Below, in pieces: positions 9,113 to 16,826 of a stretch of 44,026 nucleotides of DNA. The position numbers and the translations under genes were made by a program. Location of the stretch: contig JANQRK010000116.1 in NCBI GenBank assembly GCA_028284585.1, positions 1 through 44,026 of the forward strand, given 5' to 3'. The number at the start of each line of letters is the position of its first letter. Positions within the stretch are counted from its first letter, which is position 1. The notes under the pieces were generated by a model that was not told the DNA's origin, searched no databases, and saw nothing but the letters and a program-made list of their open reading frames with translations. The DNA comes from Chromatiales bacterium. Lineage in GTDB: Bacteria; Pseudomonadota; Gammaproteobacteria; Chromatiales; Chromatiaceae.

Positions 9113-9346
9113 ATGAGCGACACCAGCAAACAGGGCATCCCAGAGCAGGACCTTCGTGCACTTGAGGTGCGTGTTGAGGAGCTCATCCGTGCGTGCACCC
9201 ATCTTAGAGATGAGAACAAGACCTTGCGAGCCCGCGAGCAGGAGTTGACCACGGAACGTGATCAGCTCGCCGCGAAGAATCATCAGGCCAAGACGCGAGT
9301 GGAAGACATGATCAGCCGGCTGAAGCGGCTCGAGGACGAGGCATGA
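9113..9346 (+). CDS. ZapB-like small coiled-coil protein (TIGR02449 family)
   Basis: The 78-residue, strongly charged protein is almost entirely heptad-like: LEVRVEELI, LRDENKTLRAREQELT, LAAKNHQAKTRVEDMI. It resembles the TIGR02449 family, found beside zapA and often called cell division protein ZapB-like. In E. coli, ZapB is a coiled coil bound by ZapA at the Z ring. Its last codons overlap zapA by 4 bp, which supports joint function. The ATG at 9113 is preferred over GTG at 9110; the purine-rich AGAGGGAG at 9103-9110 lies very close to the start. Confidence 0.85.
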   Translation: MSDTSKQGIPEQDLRALEVRVEELIRACTHLRDENKTLRAREQELTTERDQLAAKNHQAKTRVEDMISRLKRLEDEA

Positions 9347-9657
9347 GTAAGCCTGGGGAGGCCGTTTCAGTAAGCATCCTGGGTAAGGAGTACCGTGTCG
9401 CATGCGAGGCGGAAGCTGAGGATCAGCTGATCAGTGCCGCACGCTTCCTGGATGGGCGAATGCGAGAAGTGCGCAGCACCGGTAAGGTTATAGGAACCGA
9501 TCGAATCGCGGTAATGGTGGCATTGAATCTCGCGCACGAGCTTTTAAATGAGAAATCCGAACAGGATTCCGCAGCCGGTTCCGCCAACAAACGCATACGT
9601 TCTCTCCGGGAGCGAATTGAGATGGCGTTGACTGACGGCACTCAACTGGAACTCTGA
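9343..9657 (+). CDS. zapA: Cell division protein ZapA
   Basis: This FtsZ-associated protein stabilises and crosslinks Z-ring protofilaments. The 104-residue length is typical. The N-terminal globular part has VSVSILGKEYRVAC followed by AARFLDGRMREVR; DRIAVMVALNLAHELL and the C-terminal helix form the coiled-coil dimer arm. It is coupled to the zapB-like gene by an ATGA overlap and is followed by 6S RNA and fau, the order conserved across gammaproteobacteria. Confidence 0.96.
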   Translation: MSKPGEAVSVSILGKEYRVACEAEAEDQLISAARFLDGRMREVRSTGKVIGTDRIAVMVALNLAHELLNEKSEQDSAAGSANKRIRSLRERIEMALTDGTQLEL

Positions 9658-9686
9658 CGGAATTGGGTTTAGCCTGTAGTTAAGAC

Positions 9687-9871
9687 ATTCCCTGCAGTGC
9701 ACGACAGTCGGCCCGATGTTCCCTTGAGCCTATGCTTAAAGCACCCCGGGGCCGAATCACGGGCGCTGGTGAGCATGTCCGCCACGCAGCGGAAAGCCTG
9801 ATGCGTCGTTTTGGTCCCACTTGAACCTCACGGTTCAAGGATAACGGCTGACACCGGCACAGGTGGGGAAT
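9687..9871 (+). ncRNA. ssrS: 6S RNA
   Basis: 6S RNA binds the sigma-70 RNA polymerase holoenzyme as a promoter mimic and tunes stationary-phase transcription. The roughly 185-nt length matches E. coli (184). The conserved GGTGAGCATGT, the TTGAACC/GGTTCAAGGATAAC hairpin near the 3' end, and a terminal stem pairing TTCCC (9688-9692) with GGGGAA (9865-9870) are all visible. The place between zapA and fau is diagnostic. Ends are estimated from the closing stem and may be off by several bases. No strong promoter could be assigned. Confidence 0.93.
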
Positions 9872-10005
9872 GTCACTGATATCGCCCTCGGCAGATCGCC
9901 CGGTAACCGCGGTGCTATCGGAAAATCGGGGGCTAAAGAAGGAGGCCGGGGCACCCATGCCGCGGATATCAACGGCCGATACCAGTCGCAATCATTGCCC
10001 AGGAT

Positions 10006-10617
10006 ATGAGCAAAGACCTGAGCAACCTCCGCAACTTGCGCCACCGACTGAAACAGTCACGGCTCGCGCTTTCAGCCAACGAGCGGCATGCAGCATCTAC
10101 CGCCGCCCTGGCAAGATTGCGCAGCTTGCGCCAGTTCAGGCATGCCGATCATCTCGCGGCCTATATCGGCAGTAAGGGGGAGCTCGATCCCATGCCGCTA
10201 CTGACGCTAGCGGCTCGGCTAGGCAAAACTTGCTATCTCCCCGTACTGCACCCGTTTCTCCGGGGCCGCCTGTGGTTTTGCCGCTGGCAACCGGGCGACC
10301 AGCTCTCGGTCAATCGATTTGGCATCCTAGAGCCATCCAAATGTCGGGGTCGCGTGCGTCCTGCACGATGCCTCGACCTCGTGATCGTTCCAGTACTCGG
10401 CTTTGACAACACATGTCAGCGACTTGGTATGGGCGGCGGCTTCTACGATCGCACATTCGCCTTTGTGCGGCGAACGACTTACGTCAAGCGACCATTTCTA
10501 CTCGGCCTTGCATATCAAACACAATACTGCGACCTACTCCCCGCTCGATCTTGGGACGTCGCCTTAGACGCTGTCGTCACTGATTGCCGTCTCTATAGCG
10601 CATCAATACAAAGCTGA
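10006..10617 (+). CDS. fau: 5-formyltetrahydrofolate cyclo-ligase
   Basis: The product converts 5-formyl-THF to 5,10-methenyl-THF using ATP and salvages the inhibitory formyl form. The 203-residue protein has the family's basic N-terminus (RHRLKQSRLALS), a middle segment AAYIGSKGELDP, and the C-terminal VPVLGFDNTCQRLGMGGGFYDR that carries the substrate and nucleotide site. Position just after 6S RNA is the conserved ssrS-fau (ygfA) arrangement; the RNA and this gene are often transcribed together. The AGGA before the ATG is unusually close to it, so initiation may be inefficient. Confidence 0.95.
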   Translation: MSKDLSNLRNLRHRLKQSRLALSANERHAASTAALARLRSLRQFRHADHLAAYIGSKGELDPMPLLTLAARLGKTCYLPVLHPFLRGRLWFCRWQPGDQLSVNRFGILEPSKCRGRVRPARCLDLVIVPVLGFDNTCQRLGMGGGFYDRTFAFVRRTTYVKRPFLLGLAYQTQYCDLLPARSWDVALDAVVTDCRLYSASIQS

Positions 10618-10904
10618 CATCTGTGCACTCTGCATCACGTGTTAGTGGCCTAAAGTGACATTCAAAGCGCCGCAATCAAACACACGCGCAACTTCGCGAA
10701 CGGCACACACATACACCCCTCAAATTACGTTTTGCACGGTATACATCGTGCGAACGTGAATGCATGCACGAACGCAACTAGCGAAAATTTTCTAAAGCGT
10801 TGAATGCAAACGTCGATAACGCCGTTGACAAACTAGTAATTTTGTTTTCCTTGTTTATACTCAAGCCATGGTCTATGGCAGCTGCTTAACTCAGAGGGGG
10901 GTAT
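10618..10904 (+). promoter_or_regulatory. Regulatory region of the histone-like gene
   Basis: This AT-richer stretch of 287 bp has a perfect palindrome GAAAATTTTC (10783-10792), GCACG/CGTGC inverted repeats (10734-10738, 10747-10751, 10766-10770), and TGAATGCA repeated about 44 bp apart. A -10-like TATACT lies at 10856-10861. The nearest good -35, TTGACA at 10825-10830, is 25 bp away, too far for a normal sigma-70 pair, so the promoter type is unclear. A strong AGAGGGGG ribosome site follows at 10893-10900. Confidence 0.45.
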
Positions 10905-11396
10905 ATGGCAGTCAAGAAGAAGGCATCCGCCAAGAAGAAAACCGGAGCTAAACGAGCATCGGTTTCGAAGAAGAAGGTCGCTGCGAAGAGAAAGGCAGCA
11001 CCTAAACGCAAAACAGCCGCTAAGAAAAAAGCGGCACCTAAGCGCAAAACAGCAGCCAAGAAGAAGGCAGCGCCAAAGCGCAAGACGGCAGCAAAGAAAA
11101 AGGCTGCACCTAAACGCAAGACAGCTGCCAAGAAAAAGGCGGCACCCAAGCGCAAGGCCGCTGCTAAGAAGAAGGCAGCACCTAAGCGCAAGGCTGCTGC
11201 CAAGAAAAAGGCGGCGCCTAAGCGCAAAAAGGTCGCAAAGAAGAAGGTCGGGGCCAAGAAAAAGGCTTCAGCCAAGCGGAAGGCCGCACCTAAAAAGAAG
11301 GCCTCTGCGAAGCGCAAGGCAGCACCGAAGAAGCGGGCGGCCAAGCGGAAGGCAAGCGCGAGGCCGCGCAAAGTTACGCCTCGCAAGAAACGCTAG
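10905..11396 (+). CDS. Histone H1-like lysine/alanine-rich repetitive DNA-binding protein
   Basis: The 163-residue protein is almost wholly Lys, Ala, Arg and Pro. After a 30-residue lead, seven tandem 12-residue units of the type AAPKRKTAAKKK run from residue 31 to 114, followed by degenerate KKKASAKRKAAP repeats and a basic tail. It resembles the C-terminal KAAP tail of Pseudomonas AlgP/AlgR3 and other bacterial H1-like proteins, which bind DNA nonspecifically and are thought to help nucleoid compaction; no globular AlgP N-terminal domain is present. It has its own ribosome site and a strong terminator, so it is monocistronic. The reverse-strand frame over the same region (10886-11386) is only a codon-bias shadow. 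Confidence 0.88.
   Translation: MAVKKKASAKKKTGAKRASVSKKKVAAKRKAAPKRKTAAKKKAAPKRKTAAKKKAAPKRKTAAKKKAAPKRKTAAKKKAAPKRKAAAKKKAAPKRKAAAKKKAAPKRKKVAKKKVGAKKKASAKRKAAPKKKASAKRKAAPKKRAAKRKASARPRKVTPRKKR
10995..11246 (+). repeat. 36-bp tandem repeat array within the histone-like gene
   Basis: Seven in-frame units of 36 bp encode AAPKRK(T/A)AAKKK, the last one variant. Units differ mostly by synonymous changes (AAG/AAA, GCA/GCC/GCT), so the array is ageing at DNA level while the protein repeat is kept. Arrays like this can change copy number by slippage or recombination. Confidence 0.85.
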
Positions 11397-11419
11397 CAGA
11401 ATCGCCCTGGGCGCTACAG

Positions 11420-11445
11420 GCCCGGCCGGATTGGCCGGGCTTTTT
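11420..11445 (+). terminator. Rho-independent terminator after the histone-like gene
   Basis: GCCCGGCC (11420-11427) pairs with GGCCGGGC (11433-11440) across a five-base loop and is followed by TTTTT (11441-11445). It begins 24 bp after the stop codon. Confidence 0.92.
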
Positions 11446-11528
11446 GCGTCGGCCCAACTTGATTAAGCAAAGCAGACGTCAGGAGGGGTAACCCTGCCTG
11501 CGGCATCTGCGCTGGGTATCACTCACCA

Positions 11529-13061
11529 CTACTCGGCTACCGCTCCGCCGTTCGCAAACAGGCGATACGCTGGATTCTCTGTTTCTTCGCTGTAAGGATA
11601 CCCGCCAGTCTGAAGGTAAGCACGAAATTCACGCACGGCGCTGCGATCTAGCTGCAGGCCAACCAGGACGCGACCATAGGCTGCACCGTGGTTGCGGTAG
11701 TGAAACAGACTGATGTTCCACCCCCGCGAGAGACCTTTGAGAAAATCCAGCAACGCCCCCGGGCGCTCGGGGAATTCGAAGCGGTACAACTTCTCGTCCG
11801 TGACCTGGGGGGCATGGCCACCGACCATATATCTAATGTGCAGTTTTGCGGTTTCATTGTCGGTTAGATCAACGACTTCGAACCCTCTGCTTTCAAGATG
11901 TTGCACAAGCTCGGCGCGTTCGGCGTTTCCATTGCGCAGCTCAACGCCACAGAACACCTGTGCATCTTGTCGATCTGAATAGCGATAGTTGAACTCGGTG
12001 ATGCTTCGCCGACCCAATGCGCGGCAGAAAGCTAGAAAACTGCCAGGCCGCTCTGGTATCTGCACGGCAAGCAGCGCCTCGCGTTGCTCACCTACTTCGG
12101 CGCGCTCAGCAATGTGGCGCAGACGGTCGAAATTGACGTTGGCCCCACTTAGAATTCCGATCAGCGTAGCGCCACTAATTTGCTCGCGGGCCACATATTT
12201 TTTGATGCCTGCAATGGCCAAGGCGCCTGCAGGCTCAGCCACACTCCGAGTATCATCGAAGACGTCTTTGATCGCGGCACAAAGTTCATCCGTATTGACC
12301 AGAACAATCTCATCGACGGTCTTCCGAGCGATCCGGAAAGTTTCTTTCCCGACCTGTCTAACCGCCACGCCGTCGGCGAATAGCCCCGCCCTGGGCAAGG
12401 TGACACGACGACCCGTAGCAAGCGCGCGCTCCAAGGTCGGCGAATCCTCCGGCTCTACTCCGATAACTCGAATATCAGGCCGCACATGTTTGATGTACGC
12501 GGCCACCCCAGCTATTAGGCCACCACCGCCGACCGGGACAAAAACCGCATGCACCGGGTCTGCATGCTGGCGCAGGATTTCCATCCCGATCGTACCTTGT
12601 CCGGCAATGACGTCTGGATCGTCGAAGGGATGAATGAAGGTGAGGTGTTTCTCGGTCGCAAGCCGCTTGGCGTAAGCATAGGCGTCGTCATAGGAGTCGC
12701 CTTGCAGAATCGCCTTACCGCCGAGGCGTCGAACTGTCTCGACCTTGATAGCCGGAGTCGTAACTGGCATTACGATGGTGGCGTTCACACCGAGCCACTG
12801 GCCAGCCAACGCGACGCCCTGCGCATGGTTTCCGGCCGACGCGGCAACTACCCCCTTGGCACGCTGACCTTCCGAAAGATGATAGATCTTGTTGTATGCT
12901 CCACGCAGCTTGAACGAGAAGACTTGCTGCTGATCCTCGCGCTTTAGCAGAATAGTATTATCTAGCCGCTCCGAGAGGCGGTCCGCCTGCTCGAGAGGGG
13001 ACTCCATTGCCACGTCGTAGACACGCGCGCGGAGAATTTTTTCGACATAGTTGCGTGACAT
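11529..13061 (-). CDS. ilvA: Threonine ammonia-lyase, biosynthetic (threonine deaminase)
   Basis: This PLP enzyme converts threonine to 2-oxobutanoate and ammonia, the first step of isoleucine synthesis. The ATG at 13061 has an AAGGGG ribosome site and gives 510 residues, close to E. coli IlvA (514); the longer frame to 13184 is rejected. SFKLRGAYNK holds the PLP lysine (K51), ASAGNHAQGVA is the substrate loop, and PVGGGGLIAG (residues 176-185) binds the phosphate. Two ACT-like domains follow from about residue 325, with FPERPGALLDFLKGLSRGWN in the second, indicating allosteric control by isoleucine and valine. It is divergent from rpiA, as in many proteobacteria. Confidence 0.96.
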   Translation of the reverse strand: MSRNYVEKILRARVYDVAMESPLEQADRLSERLDNTILLKREDQQQVFSFKLRGAYNKIYHLSEGQRAKGVVAASAGNHAQGVALAGQWLGVNATIVMPVTTPAIKVETVRRLGGKAILQGDSYDDAYAYAKRLATEKHLTFIHPFDDPDVIAGQGTIGMEILRQHADPVHAVFVPVGGGGLIAGVAAYIKHVRPDIRVIGVEPEDSPTLERALATGRRVTLPRAGLFADGVAVRQVGKETFRIARKTVDEIVLVNTDELCAAIKDVFDDTRSVAEPAGALAIAGIKKYVAREQISGATLIGILSGANVNFDRLRHIAERAEVGEQREALLAVQIPERPGSFLAFCRALGRRSITEFNYRYSDRQDAQVFCGVELRNGNAERAELVQHLESRGFEVVDLTDNETAKLHIRYMVGGHAPQVTDEKLYRFEFPERPGALLDFLKGLSRGWNISLFHYRNHGAAYGRVLVGLQLDRSAVREFRAYLQTGGYPYSEETENPAYRLFANGGAVAE

Positions 13062-13271
13062 GTTGCCCCTTGACGATACCGAACCACGGGACGGAAAGAT
13101 CCGCGCCGCGGCAGTTGCGTATCCTAGCGTCGATCTACCCGTGGCTACCGCGGAAGCCTCTAGTGTAAGACACACAGCGGACACGCGCCGCAGCTATGGT
13201 CGCCCACGGACAATCAGTGATAACTTCTTGGCAAGAGCGGTAGCTATTCCATTACTCGGATGAGGAACCAG

Positions 13272-13931
13272 ATGAACCCGGATGAACTTAAACGACAGGC
13301 GGCAGAAACGGCGCTCCAACATCTTCCCGACGGTGGCATTGTTGGGGTCGGCACGGGCTCAACCGTGAATCACTTTATTGACGCCTTCGCCCAAGTGAAA
13401 GGACGTTTCGACGGCGCAGTATCCAGCTCAGAGGCATCCACCGAGCGCATGAAGCAGCTGGGCATCCAGGTGTTGGATCTGAACGCAACCGGGGGGCTCG
13501 AGGTATATGTAGATGGGGCGGACGAGGCCAATCGGGCGTTGCATCTAATTAAAGGAGGGGGTGGCGCACTGACAAGGGAAAAAATCATTGCCGCAGCCAG
13601 CCGCAAGTTCGTCTGCATCGCCGACGAGAGCAAAGTGGTCGACGTGCTCGGCACCTTCCCGCTGCCAGTCGAGGTAATCCCGATGGCACGCAGCTATGTC
13701 GCGCGTGAACTGGTTGCGCTCGGAGGGACGCCGGTGCTGCGCGAGAACTTCGTTAGCGATAATGGCAATCTGATACTCGATGTGCACAACCTGGAGATCA
13801 TGGAGCCGATGAAAATGGAGACGCAGATCAATCAACTCGCAGGCGTGGTCACGGTAGGAATCTTCGCCCACCGGCCGGCCGACCTGCTGATACTGGGCAC
13901 TGCTGCTGGACCAAAGGTAGTAGAACCCTAG
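13272..13931 (+). CDS. rpiA: Ribose-5-phosphate isomerase A
   Basis: The enzyme interconverts ribose 5-phosphate and ribulose 5-phosphate in the non-oxidative pentose phosphate pathway. The second in-frame ATG (13272) is chosen because GAGGA lies five bases before it and it gives 219 residues, the E. coli length; the ATG at 13260 would add four. Motifs include [13 protein letters not shown] for phosphate binding, YVDGADEAN with the catalytic aspartate, and [13 protein letters not shown] with the catalytic lysine region. It is divergent from ilvA and convergent with the porin, sharing a terminator. Confidence 0.96.
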   Translation: MNPDELKRQAAETALQHLPDGGIVGVGTGSTVNHFIDAFAQVKGRFDGAVSSSEASTERMKQLGIQVLDLNATGGLEVYVDGADEANRALHLIKGGGGALTREKIIAAASRKFVCIADESKVVDVLGTFPLPVEVIPMARSYVARELVALGGTPVLRENFVSDNGNLILDVHNLEIMEPMKMETQINQLAGVVTVGIFAHRPADLLILGTAAGPKVVEP

Positions 13932-13950
13932 GTGGCAGACTTCAGCAAAA

Positions 13951-13980
13951 CAAAAAACGGGGCCCATAAGGCCCCGTTAT
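13951..13980. terminator. Bidirectional terminator between rpiA and porin
   Basis: AACGGGGCC (13956-13964) pairs with GGCCCCGTT (13970-13978) around loop CCATAA-type bases 13965-13969. On the minus strand the stem is followed by TTTTTTG, a strong terminator for the porin gene. On the plus strand the tail is only TTATT, so it is a weaker terminator for rpiA. Confidence 0.88.
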
Positions 13981-14004
13981 TGATCCCAAAGTCTTAGGTT
14001 GGAC

Positions 14005-15057
14005 TTAGAACTTGTGGATCATCCCCAGCGAGAAGACGTCGTTGTCGTCGTCGTTGGCACTGCCCGGGTTGTCGACTTCGCCATCCGCGTAGGCTGCGTA
14101 GACTTTGGTGCGCTTACTGAAGTTGTGCTCAGCTGCCACGCCCCAACCGTCGGTCTCGGACTCGCCACCGGCATCAAAATCCAACTCGGAGTCAGTGTAG
14201 ACTGCACTGATCGCGTTGTTACCGAAGGCATACTTACCGACGACGGCCCAAGCGTCATAGTCATCACCGTTTACAAAGTCGCGATTGTCGGTGGTCTCGT
14301 AGTGGCCTCCAACGGTGAACCCACTAAAGGTATAGCTGGCACCGGCCTGCAAGACCTCTTGGTCGATGTCACCTGCGTTACCGCTGTTGTATTCGGCGTA
14401 ACCCACGCTGGCCTTGAGGCCGTAACCGTTGTAGATACCGCCAACTGTCCAATGGTCAGCGATGCCATCACGGTCATCGTCACCGATCTCACTATCCTCA
14501 CCGGGGATGATGGATCCGGCGAAGGTGAATCCACCAAAGTCTGGCGAGACATACATAATCTGATTATTCGCGCGGAAGTGGTGAAGCACTCCGATTGGGT
14601 TCTCCAATCTTTGCGACTGGTCGACGACGCTACGATTGGTGTTCAAATCCAACACCGAGTGACTGAGGACCTCCGTCCCGGCACCGAGGTACGCAACCTT
14701 GGCCGCGGTGTCGTGACGACCCAAAATCAGCGTGCCCCAATCACTAGCAAGCCCGATAAAAGTATTACGAGGGGTAGAAACGCCGCTGTCTGATCCTACC
14801 TGATCGTTGTCGCCCCCATCGACATTTACCGCTAACTCCAGCTGGTAAATTGCCTTGAGACCATTCCCAAGATCTTCAGACCCCTTGATACCAACGCGTG
14901 ACGAACGGCTGGTGAGTTCATAGTTGTCTCTGTTGTTGGACTCGTTGTCAATCGCGTCGACAGAGGCGTGGAATCTGCCATACATAGTCGCCTGGGCAAA
15001 CGCACCAGGTGCCGCTATAGCAGCGGCAATGGCCACTGCGATAACTTTTTTGTTCAT
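14005..15057 (-). CDS. Gram-negative general porin (outer membrane)
   Basis: The 350-residue protein has a classic Sec signal peptide, MNKKVIAVAIAAAIAAPGAFA, cut before QATMYGRFHASVD. The mature protein is rich in Asp, Gly and alternating-strand patterns (SRSSRVGIKGSEDLGNGLKA) typical of the Porin_4 family, and ends in phenylalanine (SLGMIHKF), the BAM recognition signal for outer membrane beta-barrels. It probably forms a trimeric diffusion channel; substrate preference cannot be read. Acidic loops suggest possible cation preference. GGGAG precedes the ATG at six bases, and the gene stands alone with its own promoter and terminator. Confidence 0.93.
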   Translation of the reverse strand: MNKKVIAVAIAAAIAAPGAFAQATMYGRFHASVDAIDNESNNRDNYELTSRSSRVGIKGSEDLGNGLKAIYQLELAVNVDGGDNDQVGSDSGVSTPRNTFIGLASDWGTLILGRHDTAAKVAYLGAGTEVLSHSVLDLNTNRSVVDQSQRLENPIGVLHHFRANNQIMYVSPDFGGFTFAGSIIPGEDSEIGDDDRDGIADHWTVGGIYNGYGLKASVGYAEYNSGNAGDIDQEVLQAGASYTFSGFTVGGHYETTDNRDFVNGDDYDAWAVVGKYAFGNNAISAVYTDSELDFDAGGESETDGWGVAAEHNFSKRTKVYAAYADGEVDNPGSANDDDNDVFSLGMIHKF

Positions 15058-15113
15058 TGAGAAACTCCCGTAACTCGGTGTTGGTTTACATAAAGAAAGG
15101 CTGTGCGTTGAAA

Positions 15114-15142
15114 ATACTAGTTGCTCACCTGCTACAAAGCAA
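15114..15142 (-). promoter_or_regulatory. Possible porin promoter
   Basis: On the minus strand TTGCTT (15137-15142) and TAGTAT (15114-15119) are 17 bp apart, in AT-rich DNA with an A/T tract upstream (15145-15160). Hexamer matches are moderate. The leader would be about 50 nt. Confidence 0.4.
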
Positions 15143-15525
15143 GCGTTTTTTGTAAAAAATCAACAGATCATCGAGTCGTGGTAAAAGAAATACACTTGCC
15201 GATAACGCAAGTTATTGAATTAGAGCAAATTGCTGTTCAGCAGGCGCCTGCAAGCAAGAATCTAAGGTTATTCCGGCTCACTCGGTACACGTAGTTCCTC
15301 CCGGTCAGAACCCTTAGCGGGGACATTCTGACAAGATGGGAGTTCTGCTTAAACCACGCCTGTGGCGGATATGCCTCAACGGGCGCCGGCAGTGACCGAG
15401 CATAGAGGCTGGCCTACTGGCGCGAGCTGCCTGTGCAAAGTCTTAGCTGCGCCCCAAAATGGGGCAGAAATTCGATCGTGGCCAGTTCCCTGCGAAACTC
15501 AGCGCGCTCAGTAGCCGACTGGTAC
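15143..15525. other. Intergenic region between porin promoter and rpsI, no gene seen
   Basis: This stretch of roughly 380 bp has no convincing coding frame. It holds an inverted repeat GTCAGAA/TTCTGAC (15304-15310, 15326-15332) and a compact hairpin GCCCCA-AAA-TGGGGC (15451-15465). The latter lies about 60 bp past the rpsI stop, but has no T-run. A small RNA cannot be ruled out, but nothing specific supports one. Confidence 0.45.
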
Positions 15526-15918
15526 TTAACGCTTGGAGAACTGCGGACGCTTGCGGGCCTTGTGCAGGCCAACCTTCTTCCGTTCTACCGCACGTGCATC
15601 GCGCGTCAGGAAGCCGGCCCGACGCAGCGTAGAGCGCATGCCGTCGTCGTGCTCGACCAATGCTCGCGCGATACCATGCCGGATTGCGCCAGCTTGGCCG
15701 GTAGTACCGCCACCGGTAACAGTCACACGGATATCGAACCTATCCGCCATATCAGTCACCACCAATGGCTGGCGAACGACCATGCGGGCCGTCTCCCGGC
15801 CAAAAAACTCATCTAGCGGTCGGCCATTTACGATGATGCTGCCATTGCCGCTATTGATGTAAACCCGGGCGGCTGAGGTCTTGCGACGGCCAGTGCCGTA
15901 GTGTGCTTGTTGTGCCAT
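15526..15918 (-). CDS. rpsI: 30S ribosomal protein S9
   Basis: This small-subunit protein has a C-terminal tail that reaches the P-site tRNA. All 130 residues match the standard length. Recognisable segments are [13 protein letters not shown] at the N-terminus, [21 protein letters not shown] in the middle (in part) and the invariant ending RKRPQFSKR. It lies 13 bp downstream of rplM in the universal rplM-rpsI operon. Confidence 0.98.
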   Translation of the reverse strand: MAQQAHYGTGRRKTSAARVYINSGNGSIIVNGRPLDEFFGRETARMVVRQPLVVTDMADRFDIRVTVTGGGTTGQAGAIRHGIARALVEHDDGMRSTLRRAGFLTRDARAVERKKVGLHKARKRPQFSKR

Positions 15919-15931
15919 ACGCGGCTCCGTT

Positions 15932-16363
15932 TCAGATATCCAGCGGCTTGGGTTGCTGCGCTTGATGGGTGTGCTCTGAACCGGCGAATATGCGAAGTTT
16001 CTTCATCATCGCCCGGCCCAGCGAGTTGCGCGGCAACATGCCCCGCACAGCCCTCTCGATAACCCGCTCCGGCGCCTTTTGGAGCTGTTTCTCCAGACTG
16101 ATCGTCTTTAGGTTGCCGATATAGCCGGTGTGGTGATGGTACAACTTATCCTTGAGTTTATTGCCAGTTACCGCAACCTTCTCGGCATTTACCACCACTA
16201 TGTAATCGCCAGTGTCGACATGGGGAGTGAAAATCGGCTTGTGCTTACCCTTCAGGCGCCGAGCGATCTCCGACGCCATACGGCCCAAGGTCTTGCCCTC
16301 GGCATCCACTAGATACCATTCCCGGCGGACTTCGGCGGGTTTTGCACTGAGCGTCGTTTTCAT
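15932..16363 (-). CDS. rplM: 50S ribosomal protein L13
   Basis: L13 is an early-assembly protein of the large ribosomal subunit. It has 143 residues, against 142 in E. coli. [37 protein letters not shown] and the signature [19 protein letters not shown] are present. It is the first gene of rplM-rpsI; a likely promoter lies at 16413-16442. Confidence 0.98.
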   Translation of the reverse strand: MKTTLSAKPAEVRREWYLVDAEGKTLGRMASEIARRLKGKHKPIFTPHVDTGDYIVVVNAEKVAVTGNKLKDKLYHHHTGYIGNLKTISLEKQLQKAPERVIERAVRGMLPRNSLGRAMMKKLRIFAGSEHTHQAQQPKPLDI

Positions 16364-16412
16364 GTCCTAGGCCCCGAACCCATCGAATTTGTCTATACAC
16401 AAAAGGGCGCGA

Positions 16413-16442
16413 ATTTTATCTTGATCGGACCAAATAGCGCAA
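16413..16442 (-). promoter_or_regulatory. Probable promoter of rplM-rpsI
   Basis: On the minus strand TAAAAT (16413-16418) lies 18 bp from TTGCGC (16437-16442). The -10 is good and the -35 is weak. It falls between the ferredoxin stop at 16463 and the L13 start, leaving a leader of about 45 nt. Confidence 0.45.
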
Positions 16443-16462
16443 GTTTTTGGCGGAGCGGTGGC

Positions 16463-16780
16463 CTACTGAGGCTGCAGAAGCAGTCGCTCGACCACCTGCC
16501 CATTGATCAGATGGCAGTCGATAATCTCATCGAGGTCTTCATGGTCTACATAGGTGTACCAGACGGCCTCTGGGTAGACGACGATCACCGGACCCAATTC
16601 GCAGCGGTCTAGACAACCCGCGCTGTTGACCCGAATCTTGCCCTCCCCGGAGATACCAAGCCCCTTGCAACGCTGCTTGACATAATCGCGCGCTGCTTGC
16701 GCACCGCATTGATTACAGCACTGATCACCGCCATCGCGCTGATTGGTGCAAAAGAACACATGATGAGAAAAATAACCCAT
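16463..16780 (-). CDS. Thioredoxin-like [2Fe-2S] ferredoxin
   Basis: The 105-residue protein belongs to the thioredoxin-fold [2Fe-2S] ferredoxin group, related to the NuoE/HoxE subunits. The N-terminal HHVFFCTNQRD gives the first ligand, CCNQCG-type cysteines follow, and the second ligand pair is in GCLDRC (C-x3-C), followed by the conserved ELGPVIVVYPEAVWY. It probably carries electrons as a soluble single-cluster protein; the partner is unknown. GGAG lies six bases before the ATG. Its start is only 46 bp from that of the divergent GlcF-like iron-sulfur gene, suggesting shared control, though such proteins are also found as stand-alone genes. Confidence 0.88.
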   Translation of the reverse strand: MGYFSHHVFFCTNQRDGGDQCCNQCGAQAARDYVKQRCKGLGISGEGKIRVNSAGCLDRCELGPVIVVYPEAVWYTYVDHEDLDEIIDCHLINGQVVERLLLQPQ

Positions 16781-16826
16781 GCATGTCTCCAGACAGGACC
16801 CCTAAGTCGGCCGCATTATATAGGTA
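16781..16826. promoter_or_regulatory. Compact divergent promoter region between two Fe-S genes
   Basis: Only 46 bp separate the two start codons. A perfect -10 TATAAT for the ferredoxin gene lies on the minus strand at 16815-16820, which puts its -35 inside the GlcF-like coding sequence; no good -35 is visible there. The same ATTATATA run could serve as a -10 on the plus strand. Confidence 0.45.

Noticed and set aside
10825-10861. TTGACA and TATACT as a sigma-70 promoter for the histone-like gene
   Set aside because: The hexamers are 25 bp apart, well outside the 16-18 bp range, so they were not called as a pair.
10886-11386. 166-residue minus-strand frame rich in FFLAAxLRLGAAF repeats
   Set aside because: It is the exact antisense of the Lys/Ala/Arg repeat gene and arises from its codon bias; the plus strand has the ribosome site and terminator.
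13999-14793. 264-residue plus-strand frame across the porin
   Set aside because: Valine/threonine-rich shadow of the porin's aspartate/glycine codons; the minus-strand porin has a signal peptide, ribosome site and C-terminal Phe.
15451-15465. GCCCCA-AAA-TGGGGC hairpin as the rpsI terminator
   Set aside because: It is compact and correctly placed but has no T-run on either strand, so it is only mentioned within the intergenic description.
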